The notes: a model not told the origin generated them from the letters alone. A stretch of DNA of 64,000 nucleotides from Bacteroidales bacterium F22 (GCA_029541985.1 CP095414.1:1240001-1304000), one strand, 5' to 3'; numbered from the stretch's first letter, positions 55,101-64,000 are shown. Translations and numbers: made by a program.

Positions 55101-55526
55101 AAGGGCACGACTCACATCAGGAATACCATCCAATTTAGCTTCAGACGCATCTAATTTAGTAGAAGAACCTGTAAACAGACGTTTATCCACTTTTTGAAGA
55201 CCAGTAATCACGACTTCATCAAGCACCTCACTATCCGACTGCAAAGCAATCTTCATAAAAGGCTTGATAGCCAACTCAACTGTTTTCATTCCCACGTAAG
55301 AAATTCTAAGTTTCTTAGCAGATGCTGGAATATTTTTAATTAAAAACTTGCCATCAAAATCAGTTATTGTACCTGTAGTGGTACCGATAACTAATACTGA
55401 AGCTCCAATAATAGGCTGCCCATCGTCAGATGAGGTGATTACACCCGTTACCTGAGATGTCTGAGCCACAGCAATGCTTATACTCCCTAAGAGACAAGCA
55501 AAAAAACACAGAAATTTACTCTTCAT
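52200..55526 (-). CDS. SusC/RagA-family TonB-dependent transporter (metallohydrolase locus)
   Basis: 1108 residues with a signal peptide ending IAVAQ. No STN domain, so it should not signal through FecR. The carboxypeptidase-like domain (VTGVITSSDDGQPIIGASVL) is followed by the plug (EVVITGLQKVDKRLFTGSST, VLKDGSATSIYGARAMAGV) and barrel, ending TLTLRVGL. It works with the SusD next to it and the TonB-ExbBD motor. It is the first gene of a four-gene operon: susC, susD, zinc metallohydrolase, DUF4302. Confidence 0.93.
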   Translation of the reverse strand: MKSKFLCFFACLLGSISIAVAQTSQVTGVITSSDDGQPIIGASVLVIGTTTGTITDFDGKFLIKNIPASAKKLRISYVGMKTVELAIKPFMKIALQSDSEVLDEVVITGLQKVDKRLFTGSSTKLDASEAKLDGIPDVSRALEGRAAGVSVQNVSGTFGAAPKIRVRGATSIYGSSKPLWVVDGVIMEDVTEVSADDLASGDPNTLISSAIAGLNADDIESFDVLKDGSATSIYGARAMAGVIVITTKKGKAGTNQISYTGQYTYRLTPDYDDFNIMNSQEQMGVYKDMESAGFLNLASTYRKSNSGVYGRMYHLINTYDAATGYGLPNTDTAKNAYLRQAEYRNTDWFSELFNKNISMNHSISMTTGTDKASYYISMSMMDDPGWTVQSQVKRYTANLNANYKLDKSLTLNLIANTSYRKQRAPGSLNQDTDVVNGEVKRDFDINPYSYALNTSRTLDPDAYYARNYAPFNVKHELENNYIDINMVDLRFQGELKYKPISKVELSLLGAYKYSVANRTHRITEQSNQALAYNMQDDSTMRDANPFLYSDPDQPNTIPVSVLPYGGFYNTNKDEMRSYDMRATASYNDVFSEDYIFNAFGGMEINAVDRLSDSFNGVGLQYENGLLPAFDYKYFKKLSETNGDYYSVVETRGRQASFFATTTFSYQGTYTLNLTGRYEGSNKMGKSRSARWLPTWNVSGAWNVSNEKFFAPALDAVSHLTLKGSYSLTATSGPSWVSNSRVVIQAFNPYRPFASDKESGLEISDLENSELTYEKKHELNIGVDAGFLNERINVTADWYQRRNYDLVGLAENMGIGGQLYKYANVADMKSSGLELSISTANIKTKNFRWNTSFIFTKTHNEITKLNNSLTRAYSLVMGNGYALEGYPVRSLFSYDFRGLDSDGLPTFINRNGELTTTDINFQNSDNLKDYLVYEGATDPDKLGSLGNTFTYKDFSLNVFMTYAFGNVVRLDPAFHSSYSDLDAMPKEFVNRWTLAGDEKYTDVPAIATLRQADNISNLNYGYNAYNYSTARIAKGDFIRMKEISLAYTLPKAWLEDLWIKKMSIKLQATNLFLIYSDSKLNGQDPEFMNSGGVATPVPKQYTLTLRVGL

Positions 55527-55581
55527 AAAATATTGTATTAGTATTATATAAAAGAAATATTAGTCTATAATATTTTCATTT

Positions 55582-55663
55582 AATTCAGTAATCACTTGCC
55601 TATTGTTAATCAAGTGAAATACTATCTGAATTACAAAGATATCATTTTTTTACTCTAAGCAAA
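55582..55663 (-). promoter_or_regulatory. Promoter and 5'-end stem-loop of the susC-susD-metallohydrolase operon
   Basis: On the minus strand TTTG (55663-55660), 18 bases, then TATCTTTG (55641-55634). The start of the transcript would fold into two stacked stems: 55626-55632 with 55582-55588 (7 bp) and 55611-55617 with 55592-55598 (7 bp). The leader is ~100 nt. Confidence 0.5.
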
Positions 55664-55872
55664 AGGAAATAGTAAGAATTTGTTACAAATATCAACATAA
55701 TACTTAATTATAGATTAAAATCGGTCGGATAATCTATGAATAGTTACTTATTTCGAACAAAATAGTGACATAAATACAGAAAGGCTCATCTTTAGAAAAG
55801 GTTCCTAAAAGGCAAATAGAAAAAAGATTAATAAAACTATTTTTAAGAAGAAAATTGGTACATATAAATTAA

Positions 55873-55906
55873 TACAAAAGACATTGCTGAATAGCACTCT
55901 TTTGTA
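55873..55906. other. Free-standing hairpin in the SusCD intergenic gap
   Basis: 9-bp outer stem (55873-55881 with 55898-55906) and 4-bp inner stem (55885-55888 with 55893-55896) closing a 4-base loop. It lies between the terminator of one operon and the promoter of the next, with no gene to serve. Confidence 0.4.
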
Positions 55907-56006
55907 AAAGAACTAAATTATCAAAGCTAACCTAGGAGTATTTATATACATAAGATGTGTCTAGTTAAGAAATAATCCGTTCATATCTTAATTTTTTTAT
56001 AAAAAA

Positions 56007-56048
56007 AAGACTTCCTAGTGATATATAATGATATCGCTAGGAAGTCTT
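56007..56048 (-). terminator. Terminator of the upstream SusCD operon
   Basis: An 18-bp stem with one G-U pair (56007-56024 with 56031-56048) and a 6-base loop. On the minus strand it is followed by a run of eight U residues. Confidence 0.88.
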
Positions 56049-56078
56049 ATTAAGATAATGATACGCTATCTAAATAGC

Positions 56079-57629
56079 CTAATCATTGCCACCAGCCCAC
56101 CATACTGGGTTAGTATATACATAAGTACCGTCACCAAAGACAGATTTGATATTTGGATTGGTTGTTGTATCCGAAGAACCATAAGTAAATCGTAGAGGGA
56201 ATTTACCTGTATTCTCTAGAGTAACATAATCTTCACCCATTGCCATGACACGGCGAATATCATTATAAGCTTCGATAGATTCACCAGAAGCACCCCATTG
56301 AGAAACATACTTTTGAACCATAACCGCTTTGACTGGATCTGCATCATACAATGGCGCAATATCAGCATCAAACCAAGTTTCAGTTTGCTCAGTAGTGATT
56401 GCAGGTGCATTTGGTGCAAGACCTCCATAACCGACAACAGTAGGTGCATTAGCAGCAGCTTCGATAGAACGTTCAGAATTTTCCATTCCAGCTACAACAG
56501 CTGCTTTGAGTGTCTCTTTACCTTCAGCAAGACCAAGACGAGCTTGAGCTTCAGCTTTCAAAAACAAGACTTCATGATAACTCAAAAGAAGTGTTGGTGC
56601 TGTTTGAGCAAATACATAAGTCGAATAAGTATAGGTATATTGAGTCTGTCCTTCAGGCTCGATAGGAGCTAAATTAGTCGTTCCGTCAGCTATGGTCTGA
56701 TGTGCCCAAGAAGATGGATTATAATATACACGAGCCAAACGAGGATCATTATCCGCCTCTAATTTGTGAGCCATTGAAATACTTGCTGAGATAGCATCAC
56801 GACTCCACTCAAAATCAAACAAAGGATTAAGGTTAGATGAACTATAAACTGCATATTCAGCTTGTTCATCAGCCGAAGCAAATGACATATCGCAATAGTC
56901 GATAATATCAGCCAAGTCAGCATTGACATCAGTACTACGTGCAAGTCTTCTCATTGCATAACGAGCTTTCAAACCATAAGCAAATTTCAACCATTTGCTA
57001 GAACTTCCATTATAGATAAAATCTTGTGTAGCAGGGTTCTTACCTAGGCTAGTCGATTGCAAATCTACAATAGCAGCATCTAATAGCTCGTCGATAGTCG
57101 CATAGATTGATTCTTGAGTATCAATGCTAGGTGTCATATTCTCAATCACAGGGTCAGCAATTTGAGCAGCTTCAGTATAAGGAGCATCTCCCCACAAATC
57201 AGTTAAGATTGCAGAGTTGTAAGCCAACATAACCTCACCAATACCTTTCAATAAATCATTACCTGCAGCTTCACTTTTTTCGACAACAATTCGACTATTC
57301 TTTATATTACTATAAACATTAAGCCAAGAATTATTATAAGTAGAAGAATTTGAAGGTTCTCCCTCTCTTACTTGAGCATTGTACAACTGATTATGAGTAC
57401 CCGTTTCATGTTCTACATAAACACTAGCATAAGTACTTAAGTCACCACCAGTTATTGAAAATGCAGATGCAGTCTCAATATCAGAGAGAATAAACTCTGC
57501 AGTCACATCTGATGTGTGGTCATTATCGCGATTCACCTTATCCAATTCGCTTTCAGAGCAGCCAGTCAAAGCAGTTGCTAGGAGAACGAAAGATAGTGCA
57601 AATATATTTTTATATTGTATTTTCATCAT
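56079..57629 (-). CDS. SusD-like (SusD/RagB, SusD-like_2 type) lipoprotein
   Basis: 516 residues with lipobox ALTGC (Cys24), after SEESELDKVN-like spacing typical of this class. It contains AYNSAILTDLWGDAPYTEA, KLEADNDPRLARVYYNP and LLSYHEVLFLKAEAQARLG, matching the SusD-like group that pairs with SusC proteins carrying a GISKEKKALGYSVQ plug start. It captures substrate at the cell surface for the SusC encoded 10 bases upstream. It is the last gene of a two-gene operon. Confidence 0.88.
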   Translation of the reverse strand: MMKIQYKNIFALSFVLLATALTGCSESELDKVNRDNDHTSDVTAEFILSDIETASAFSITGGDLSTYASVYVEHETGTHNQLYNAQVREGEPSNSSTYNNSWLNVYSNIKNSRIVVEKSEAAGNDLLKGIGEVMLAYNSAILTDLWGDAPYTEAAQIADPVIENMTPSIDTQESIYATIDELLDAAIVDLQSTSLGKNPATQDFIYNGSSSKWLKFAYGLKARYAMRRLARSTDVNADLADIIDYCDMSFASADEQAEYAVYSSSNLNPLFDFEWSRDAISASISMAHKLEADNDPRLARVYYNPSSWAHQTIADGTTNLAPIEPEGQTQYTYTYSTYVFAQTAPTLLLSYHEVLFLKAEAQARLGLAEGKETLKAAVVAGMENSERSIEAAANAPTVVGYGGLAPNAPAITTEQTETWFDADIAPLYDADPVKAVMVQKYVSQWGASGESIEAYNDIRRVMAMGEDYVTLENTGKFPLRFTYGSSDTTTNPNIKSVFGDGTYVYTNPVWWAGGND

Positions 57630-57639
57630 TTCTTGTTAT

Positions 57640-60600
57640 TTAAAATTTTAAAGATACTCCCATACCGTAGCTAGAGCTTCCTGGTAGTGAAAAACGTTCA
57701 AAAGCACCTGACATATTTGTATTACCCTGACTTGCTTCAGGATCTAAACCTGAGTCAAATTCTGTCCAAAGTAATAAATTACGAGCAAAGATATTCACAT
57801 CAATATTTAAAGATGGAGATTTCAAGACAGGATAACTCAAAGCAATCTCACGAAGTTTGATAAATGAATTATCATAGATAGACGCTTCTGAAATATTAGT
57901 CAATCGTGAATAATATGCTTGGGCATCTGATCCAGCTATTTCGATATCATTTTTTGCATATGTCCCATCGGCTAATTCTTTAACAGAATTGTTTCCATAA
58001 ACAAATGTATCTTGCTCACGCAAATTAACTGATTCTTGAGATGCACCATAGTAGCCTAACAAAGTAGAAGTACCACTATACATTTGTCCACCTTGCTTCC
58101 AGTCAAGTACAGCAGAAAGACGGAATTTGTAAAGTTCCAATGTGGTATTAAAACCGACACGGAAATCAGGAGATACAGATCCAATTACTTTTTCTTCACC
58201 GATTTCAGGAAGACCATCGCTATCCACAATGATTCTATTCTGATCATCACGTTTGTAAGAAGTACCATAAATAACAGGGAATTTATCACCAATACCAGCA
58301 CGAACCTGAGGAGTAACGAATCCACCTAAGAAGATACTTTCTACACCAGGAGCTAATTCATCTACGTAATTATCAATCTTAGAGAAGTTCACCCCAAGTT
58401 CCCAATTAACATTTGCTGTTTGAATAGGTCTAGCAGTGATTGTAAATTCATGAGAATTGGTATGAATAGAACCTCCATTGGTCATCAATTCAGAATATCC
58501 TGTACTACCAGCCAAAGGAACTTCAAAGATTTGGTCCTTAACATCCTGACGAGAATAAGTATAGTTCAATTCGAACAATCCTTTGTAGAAAGCCAAATCA
58601 AGACCTAACTCATAACTCTTAGTATTCTGAGGTTTCAAGTTTGGATCATATACGGTACTGTTTGGTATGTAAGCAGATACCCCATTGATAGGATATTGAA
58701 TAGGTGTACCACTAGAGAAACCACCACCATAAACAGGGCTAGTATAATAAGACTGAACGTAAGAACCAGCTTGTCCAACTTCTGCATAAGAAGCACGAAT
58801 CTTACCAAAAGTCAAGATGTCATTTTTAAGTGGTTCCAATTCTGTAAAGATAAATCCTAACGAAACAGAAGGATAGAAGAAAGTACGGTTACCGTGAGGC
58901 ATAGATGACACGACATCTTGACGGCCAGAAGCACTAAGATAAAGCATATGTTTCCAAGCCAAAGATAAGTTACTGAAGAAACCGTAAGTTCTATTCTTTG
59001 AACTACCAAAACCAACAGTTTGAACAGATGCATTATTTACATTGTCCCAACCACTAAAGTTGAAGTTAGTACCAATCGCGTCAGTTTCAGTAAGTGAACT
59101 GTTTACATATTCATTACCGATCAAGGCAGTAAAATCAAAATCATCATCTATCTTCCAATTGTAGTTGGCAGTCAACAATGAGTTAAGCTCTACAGTAGAA
59201 ATATTGTAATTATAAATTTCACCACTACCATTTGCATGGCCATAGCCGAACAAATCTTCATAGTTAGTAGAATAAGAATCCACACCTACTTGATATTTTA
59301 CATCCAAGCTCATGTCTTCTCTACCAAAATCAGTATTGTATTTTGCATAAGCATTACCAAAGAAACGATTTGAGCGTTCGGTAAAACTATTATGATCTAA
59401 TGCCCAATATGGATTATCAAAACCACTTGTACCACGGTAGTTAACCTGTTGTGTATTATCACCAACTACATGGTCAGGAATACCAGCCAAATCATAACTT
59501 GGAGGTGCAGGATAAACAGTCGCTACGATACCATTATTACCAGAAGATTGTTTAGAAATCTTTGAATTGATAAAGTTACCAGAGAATCCAGTTTCCCAAT
59601 GATCTGTAAGTTTAGCGCTAGCATTCAATTTTGCATTGTAACGGTCTGAACCTGTAGAAGGCACGATTCCTTCTGAATGAGTATTACCCAAAGAGAATGA
59701 ATAATGTCCTTTATCCAAAGCCTGAGCCACATTGATACTGTTACTCCAAGTACTTCCATTTTGGAAATAAGCATCAGCATTATTATAAGATTGAGGAGTT
59801 ACCCAACCATCTAAGCCTGTTTTAGCAATCGTTGGATTGTAATATTGACCATTATGCATACCGTCAGCTTGAGTATATGCATTATCCACATTTCCTCCAT
59901 AAGTAGCATCATTAGCCAAATCCGAAATTTTCGGACCATAAGATGAAGAAGAAGTAGGATCAAAATTTCCACCTGTACCTTGTGCATATTTAGTTTGCAA
60001 GTCAGGCATAGTAGAAATAACATCTACAGAGAAGTTCGAATTATAAGAAATCTGAGGACGTCCTTTAGTTGCTCCTTTACCACTCTTAGTAGTAATCACG
60101 ATAACACCATTAGATGCACGCATACCATAAAGAGCAGATGCTGCTTGACCTTTAAGGATATTCACACTCTCAATATCATTAGGGTCGATATCGAATGAAC
60201 GATTAGCATAATCAGATCCTGTTACAGAACTTCCTGTAGAAACATCAGAATTTGATGATACAGGCATTCCATCAACAACATATAGCGGTTGATTATTTCC
60301 GGTAAACGAACGAGAACCACGAATGGTTACCTTTGAAGAGGCACCAGGCATACCTGACGATGGAGATATCTCCACACCAGATACTTTACCTTGTAAAGCA
60401 CCAGAAAGAGAAGTACTTGCTGCTTGAGTCAACTTATCAGACTTAACATCCTGAACAGAATAACCCAAAGCCTTCTTTTCTTTTGAAATACCCATAGCCG
60501 TAACGACTACTTCATCAAGCGACTGAGCACTTGGTTGAAGATATACTTCTAAATTTGATTTAATTTTTATTACTGCCGATTTCATTCCTATATAGGAAAT

Positions 60601-60822
60601 ACGAATCGTTTTTGCATCCGTAGACACATTACTCAATTTGAAATCACCATCGATTCCAGTTATGGTACCTTGTGTAGTACCTTCTACCAAGACGGAAGCA
60701 CCTATTATGGGAAGTCTATCCTCACTAGAATAAACATGCCCTGTGACTTCGCGAACTTGCGCATTAATCATTCCTATTCCCACGAATAAGAATGTCATCA
60801 AGAAAAATAATCTTCTTTCCAT
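57640..60822 (-). CDS. SusC/RagA-family TonB-dependent transporter
   Basis: 1060 residues with a signal peptide ending GMINAQ. Carboxypeptidase-like domain (EVTGHVYSSEDRLPIIGASV), plug (EVVVTAMGISKEKKALGYSV, ILKGQAASALYGMRASNGV) and barrel ending GMGVSLKF. No STN domain. With the SusD-like protein it forms a minimal importer without enzymes or a dedicated regulator. No TAnnTTTG promoter was found in the 490 bases upstream. Confidence 0.93.
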   Translation of the reverse strand: MERRLFFLMTFLFVGIGMINAQVREVTGHVYSSEDRLPIIGASVLVEGTTQGTITGIDGDFKLSNVSTDAKTIRISYIGMKSAVIKIKSNLEVYLQPSAQSLDEVVVTAMGISKEKKALGYSVQDVKSDKLTQAASTSLSGALQGKVSGVEISPSSGMPGASSKVTIRGSRSFTGNNQPLYVVDGMPVSSNSDVSTGSSVTGSDYANRSFDIDPNDIESVNILKGQAASALYGMRASNGVIVITTKSGKGATKGRPQISYNSNFSVDVISTMPDLQTKYAQGTGGNFDPTSSSSYGPKISDLANDATYGGNVDNAYTQADGMHNGQYYNPTIAKTGLDGWVTPQSYNNADAYFQNGSTWSNSINVAQALDKGHYSFSLGNTHSEGIVPSTGSDRYNAKLNASAKLTDHWETGFSGNFINSKISKQSSGNNGIVATVYPAPPSYDLAGIPDHVVGDNTQQVNYRGTSGFDNPYWALDHNSFTERSNRFFGNAYAKYNTDFGREDMSLDVKYQVGVDSYSTNYEDLFGYGHANGSGEIYNYNISTVELNSLLTANYNWKIDDDFDFTALIGNEYVNSSLTETDAIGTNFNFSGWDNVNNASVQTVGFGSSKNRTYGFFSNLSLAWKHMLYLSASGRQDVVSSMPHGNRTFFYPSVSLGFIFTELEPLKNDILTFGKIRASYAEVGQAGSYVQSYYTSPVYGGGFSSGTPIQYPINGVSAYIPNSTVYDPNLKPQNTKSYELGLDLAFYKGLFELNYTYSRQDVKDQIFEVPLAGSTGYSELMTNGGSIHTNSHEFTITARPIQTANVNWELGVNFSKIDNYVDELAPGVESIFLGGFVTPQVRAGIGDKFPVIYGTSYKRDDQNRIIVDSDGLPEIGEEKVIGSVSPDFRVGFNTTLELYKFRLSAVLDWKQGGQMYSGTSTLLGYYGASQESVNLREQDTFVYGNNSVKELADGTYAKNDIEIAGSDAQAYYSRLTNISEASIYDNSFIKLREIALSYPVLKSPSLNIDVNIFARNLLLWTEFDSGLDPEASQGNTNMSGAFERFSLPGSSSYGMGVSLKF

Positions 60823-61313
60823 AAATTCACTCTTAATTTAACACAATTACTATTGTCTTTTAATATCTATAGAGTTGAATATAGTATTTCGTATAATTTA
60901 CAGCAAGTTATTCCTTGGGTTTAGCATATAATTAACAATAAACAATCGTATTTAAATATTTATTGGGCTATTTTCACTTATTCGAGAACTATTTTAAAGA
61001 TTTACCCCTCTTTTTCCGACCTAAATAGCTTACCAAACAAGTCAGCTAAACACGTAAAAAAATAACAGTTTGTCATTCGAAACAGTAAAGTACTTACATT
61101 ATATCATCTTTTTTGGATATATCATAAATATATATACTATATGATGAAAAAGGAGGGCGTGTTAATCAGTGTTTATTCGCCAATAACCACAGGTAAATGG
61201 CAAAATAGAATTAAGAGCCCCTTTTCACACAAAAAGAAAGAGTGGATACCCATTTTACAGGTATCCACTCTTATAAAAATAAGGTATATAGAGATTATTT
61301 ACTTAGTATATCT
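60823..61313. other. Gap between the SusC gene and ppdK
   Basis: AT-rich, with the ppdK terminator at 61238-61272 and a small inverted repeat near 60842-60860. No TAnnTTTG element for the SusC gene and no supported coding frame were found. Confidence 0.5.
61238..61272 (-). terminator. Terminator of ppdK
   Basis: A 13-bp perfect stem (61238-61250 with 61260-61272) and a 9-base loop, 41 bases after the ppdK stop. On the minus strand it is followed by U-rich sequence. Confidence 0.8.
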
Positions 61314-64000
61314 TTAGCATACGTCATCTTCTATTGCAGCTTGTGCAGCAGCCAACCTAGCTACAGGCACACGGAATGGCGAACAACTAACATAGTTCAA
61401 TCCTACTCGATGGCAGAATTTAACAGAACTAGGTTCTCCTCCATGTTCTCCACAGATACCACATTTCAAGTCAGGTCTTCTTTTGCGCCCATCTTCAGTA
61501 GCCATGCGGATTAATTTACCTACCCCTACTTGGTCCAGAACCTGGAAAGGATCCACAGATAGAATCTTCTTATCAAGATATACAGGTAAGAAACTAGCTA
61601 TATCATCACGACTATAACCAAACGTCATTTGCGTCAGATCATTAGTCCCAAAAGAGAAAAATTCGGCCGAAGAAGCGATTTGGTCAGCAGTCAAAGCAGC
61701 TCGTGGAATTTCAATCATCGTGCCGACTTTAAACTCTACACGATGTCCCACTTCAGAGAACAAACTCTCAGCCTCATTTCTGATGATTGCCTCTTGTTCC
61801 CTAAATTCATACACGATTCCGGTTAATGGAACCATTATCTCGGGTATTACAGTTACCCCCTCCGTCTTCAACTCAATAGCAGCACCAAGAATAGCCCGTG
61901 TTTGCATCTGTGTAATTTCAGGATAAGTATTTCCTAGACGACATCCTCTATGTCCCAACATTGGATTATGCTCCATCAAAGATTCCACTCGCTGCTGGAT
62001 AAACGATAATGATACCCCCATCGTATCAGCCATATCCTGCTGTCCTTTGATATCATGAGGAACAAACTCGTGCAACGGTGGATCAAGGAGTCTGACCGTA
62101 ACTGGATATCCAGCCATCGCTTTAAAGATTCCTTTAAAATCAGCCTTCTGATAAGGAAGAATCTTCGCTAATGCCTTACGACGTCCTTCGACCTCTTCTG
62201 CAAGAATCATCTCACGCATTGCTTTGATCTTCTCTCCTTCGAAAAACATATGTTCAGTACGGCAGAGACCGATACCAGTAGCCCCAAAATCACGAGCCAC
62301 CTGCGCATCATGAGGCGTATCCGCATTGGTACGTACAGTCAATCGCGTATACTTATTACATAGAGACATCAACTCCTCGAAATCTCCAGACAACTTAGCA
62401 GCTTGAGTTTCAACCATGCCATCATAGATTTCACCAGTAGAACCATTGATCGATATATAATCCCCTTCTTTGAGGATAACTCCATCAATCTCAACTGTCT
62501 TAGTCTTATAGTCTATATTCAAAGCACCCGCACCAGAGACGCAACATTTACCCATACCACGGGCAACGACAGCAGCATGACTAGTCATGCCCCCTCTCGC
62601 AGTAAGGATACCTCTAGCCACAGCCATTCCAGCAAGGTCCTCAGGAGATGTTTCGATACGAACCATGATGACATCCTTCTTCGCTTCAGCCCATTTTGCT
62701 GCATCGTGTGCAAAAAAGACGATTTGCCCAGTAGCAGCACCAGGAGAAGCAGGCAATCCACGAGTTAAAGTCTTAGCTTTTTTCAAAGCCTTAGGATTAA
62801 AGACAGGATGAAGCAACTCTTCCAATTTATTTGGCTCGACACGTGCTATTGCTGTCTTTTCATCAATGATACCTTGATGAAGCATATCCATAGCTATTTT
62901 GACCATAGCAGAACCAGTTCGCTTTCCATTACGAGTCTGCAAGAACCATAATTTACCCTCTTGAACAGTAAATTCCATATCTTGCATATCCTTATAATGT
63001 TTTTCAAGTTTTTCTTGAATTGCATTTAGTTGGGCGTACATCTCAGGCATAGCCTCTTCCATAGAAGGATATTTTGCCTTTCGTTCGGCTTCACTGACAC
63101 TTGTCAATTTAGCCCATCGTTGTGAACCAATCTTAGTAATTTGCTGAGGAGTACGGATACCAGCTACGACATCTTCCCCTTGAGCATTGATAAGATACTC
63201 CCCATTGAAGAGGTCCTCACCAGAACCTGCGTCACGAGTGAAGCAAACTCCTGTAGCAGAAGTATCCCCCATATTACCAAAAACCATAGCTTGCACACTT
63301 ACTGCAGTTCCCCATTCATCAGGAATACTTTCCATCTTGCGATAGAGGATAGCCCGTTCATTCATCCATGAATTAAAGACAGCCAAAATAGCCCCCCAGA
63401 GTTGCTCACGCGCCTCAGTCGGAAAGTCATGTCCAGTCTGTTTCTTTACTGCTAATTTGAATCGTTTGACCAACTCCTGCAGGTCAGCCACCCCGAGTTG
63501 TGTATCTAGTTCTACCCCTTTTTCCTTCTTGACATCTTCGATGATGGCTTCAAAAGGGTCTATTTGTTGTTTATCTTCAGGTTTCATACCCAAAACGACA
63601 TCACCATACATTTGTACAAAGCGGCGATAACTATCCCAAGCAAAACGAGCATTACCCGTCTTTTTGGCAAGACCAACTACCACTTCGTCATTGAGACCTA
63701 AATTTAGAATCGTATCCATCATACCAGGCATAGAAGCTCTTGCCCCAGAACGGACAGAGACTAATAAGGGATTCGTTTTATCACCTAGTTTGCTACACAT
63801 CAATTTCTCTATATGTAGCACAGCATTATTGATCTCATCCTTTAGAATAGCAATTACTTTTTCACGTCCTAAATCATAGTATTCATTACATACATCAGTA
63901 GTAATCGTAAATCCGGGAGGGACGGGGACACCTATAAGATTCATTTCTGCAAGATTTGCACCTTTACCTCCAAGTAAGTTCTTCATCTCGGCTTTACCTT
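61314..64000 (-). CDS. ppdK: Pyruvate, phosphate dikinase (5' end outside window)
   Basis: The frame stays open to the window edge, reading GKAE before MKNLLGGKGANLAEMN, so the ATG at 63986 is internal and only ~15-20 N-terminal residues are missing. The ATP-grasp domain includes SVRSGARASMPGMMDTILNL. The swivelling phosphohistidine domain has the catalytic His in GGMTSHAAVVARGMG. The PEP/pyruvate TIM-barrel domain has TGIGLCRTEHMFF, EIMVPLTG, SFGTNDLTQMTFGYSRDD and CGICGEHGG with the catalytic Cys. It interconverts pyruvate, ATP and phosphate with PEP, AMP and pyrophosphate. It can run in glycolysis or gluconeogenesis, and it is widespread in anaerobic Bacteroidetes. Confidence 0.96.
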   Translation of the reverse strand, partial: GKAEMKNLLGGKGANLAEMNLIGVPVPPGFTITTDVCNEYYDLGREKVIAILKDEINNAVLHIEKLMCSKLGDKTNPLLVSVRSGARASMPGMMDTILNLGLNDEVVVGLAKKTGNARFAWDSYRRFVQMYGDVVLGMKPEDKQQIDPFEAIIEDVKKEKGVELDTQLGVADLQELVKRFKLAVKKQTGHDFPTEAREQLWGAILAVFNSWMNERAILYRKMESIPDEWGTAVSVQAMVFGNMGDTSATGVCFTRDAGSGEDLFNGEYLINAQGEDVVAGIRTPQQITKIGSQRWAKLTSVSEAERKAKYPSMEEAMPEMYAQLNAIQEKLEKHYKDMQDMEFTVQEGKLWFLQTRNGKRTGSAMVKIAMDMLHQGIIDEKTAIARVEPNKLEELLHPVFNPKALKKAKTLTRGLPASPGAATGQIVFFAHDAAKWAEAKKDVIMVRIETSPEDLAGMAVARGILTARGGMTSHAAVVARGMGKCCVSGAGALNIDYKTKTVEIDGVILKEGDYISINGSTGEIYDGMVETQAAKLSGDFEELMSLCNKYTRLTVRTNADTPHDAQVARDFGATGIGLCRTEHMFFEGEKIKAMREMILAEEVEGRRKALAKILPYQKADFKGIFKAMAGYPVTVRLLDPPLHEFVPHDIKGQQDMADTMGVSLSFIQQRVESLMEHNPMLGHRGCRLGNTYPEITQMQTRAILGAAIELKTEGVTVIPEIMVPLTGIVYEFREQEAIIRNEAESLFSEVGHRVEFKVGTMIEIPRAALTADQIASSAEFFSFGTNDLTQMTFGYSRDDIASFLPVYLDKKILSVDPFQVLDQVGVGKLIRMATEDGRKRRPDLKCGICGEHGGEPSSVKFCHRVGLNYVSCSPFRVPVARLAAAQAAIEDDVC

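Larger units (their letters stand above)
55527..56078. other. Gap between the two SusCD loci
   Basis: It holds the promoter and leader of the downstream operon (55582-55663), a free-standing hairpin (55873-55906), a smaller one (55710-55717 with 55730-55737) and the terminator of the upstream operon (56007-56048). No coding frame is supported. Confidence 0.6.

Noticed and set aside
61141..61317. A 58-codon open frame on the plus strand starting MMKKEGVLISVYS, before the ppdK end
   Set aside because: It runs straight through the ppdK terminator hairpin and overlaps the ppdK stop; codon use and product show no family resemblance.

Overview
The window comes from a low-GC member of the Bacteroidota, most likely order Bacteroidales. 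The evidence is three SusC/SusD pairs, a FecR/ECF-sigma pair of the Bacteroidetes type, many SPII lipoproteins, promoters of the form TTG-N19-21-TAnnTTTG, and housekeeping neighbourhoods typical of that order (ileS-dksA-lspA-DUF4296; ndk-M23-DUF1599-BT_3928 type-tpiA; pdxJ-exbB-exbD-tonB). The genus cannot be fixed from the sequence alone.

Layout. 1-4.1 kb: the 3' end of a PDZ protein, a large lipoprotein joining two Lcl_C/DUF1566 domains to a calcineurin-like phosphatase, and a rhodanese-TauE/SafE pair. 4.2-14.5 kb: a membrane-anchored DUF6377 regulator convergent with a four-gene operon (GH3, TonB-dependent receptor without SusD, carboxylesterase, second GH3) that probably takes up and hydrolyses an acylated glycoside. 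14.5-22.8 kb: a structured non-coding stretch, then fecR, an STN-bearing SusC, SusD, and an ECF sigma gene placed last instead of first. 22.8-23.9 kb: RNA genes on the minus strand, namely tmRNA (tag GNNNFAYAA), three tRNA-Gly and one tRNA-Leu. 24-48 kb: core genes, including the ileS operon, a MATE transporter and OmpA lipoprotein, dnaG, folE, a SPOR protein, tpiA, a DoxX/MauE-like membrane protein, DUF1599, an M23/LysM protein, ndk, recG, ispD, a DJ-1 protein, tonB/exbD/exbB, pdxJ, nadK and an SBF-like transporter. 48-61 kb: two SusC/SusD loci in tandem on the minus strand, one carrying a zinc-metallohydrolase lipoprotein and a DUF4302 lipoprotein. The window ends inside ppdK.

How the parts fit. 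The outer-membrane importers (three SusC and one stand-alone TonB-dependent receptor) need the TonB-ExbB-ExbD motor encoded at 43-45 kb. The fecR/STN-SusC/sigma set looks like a cell-surface signalling unit that senses its own substrate. The two SusCD loci at 48-61 kb have no glycoside hydrolase or obvious regulator nearby, so their substrates are open. No prophage, insertion sequence or CRISPR array was seen. The most unusual items are the Lcl_C-phosphatase fusion, the SusD-less GH3/esterase operon, the tmRNA tag, the sigma gene position and the hairpin-rich region at 14.7-15.3 kb.
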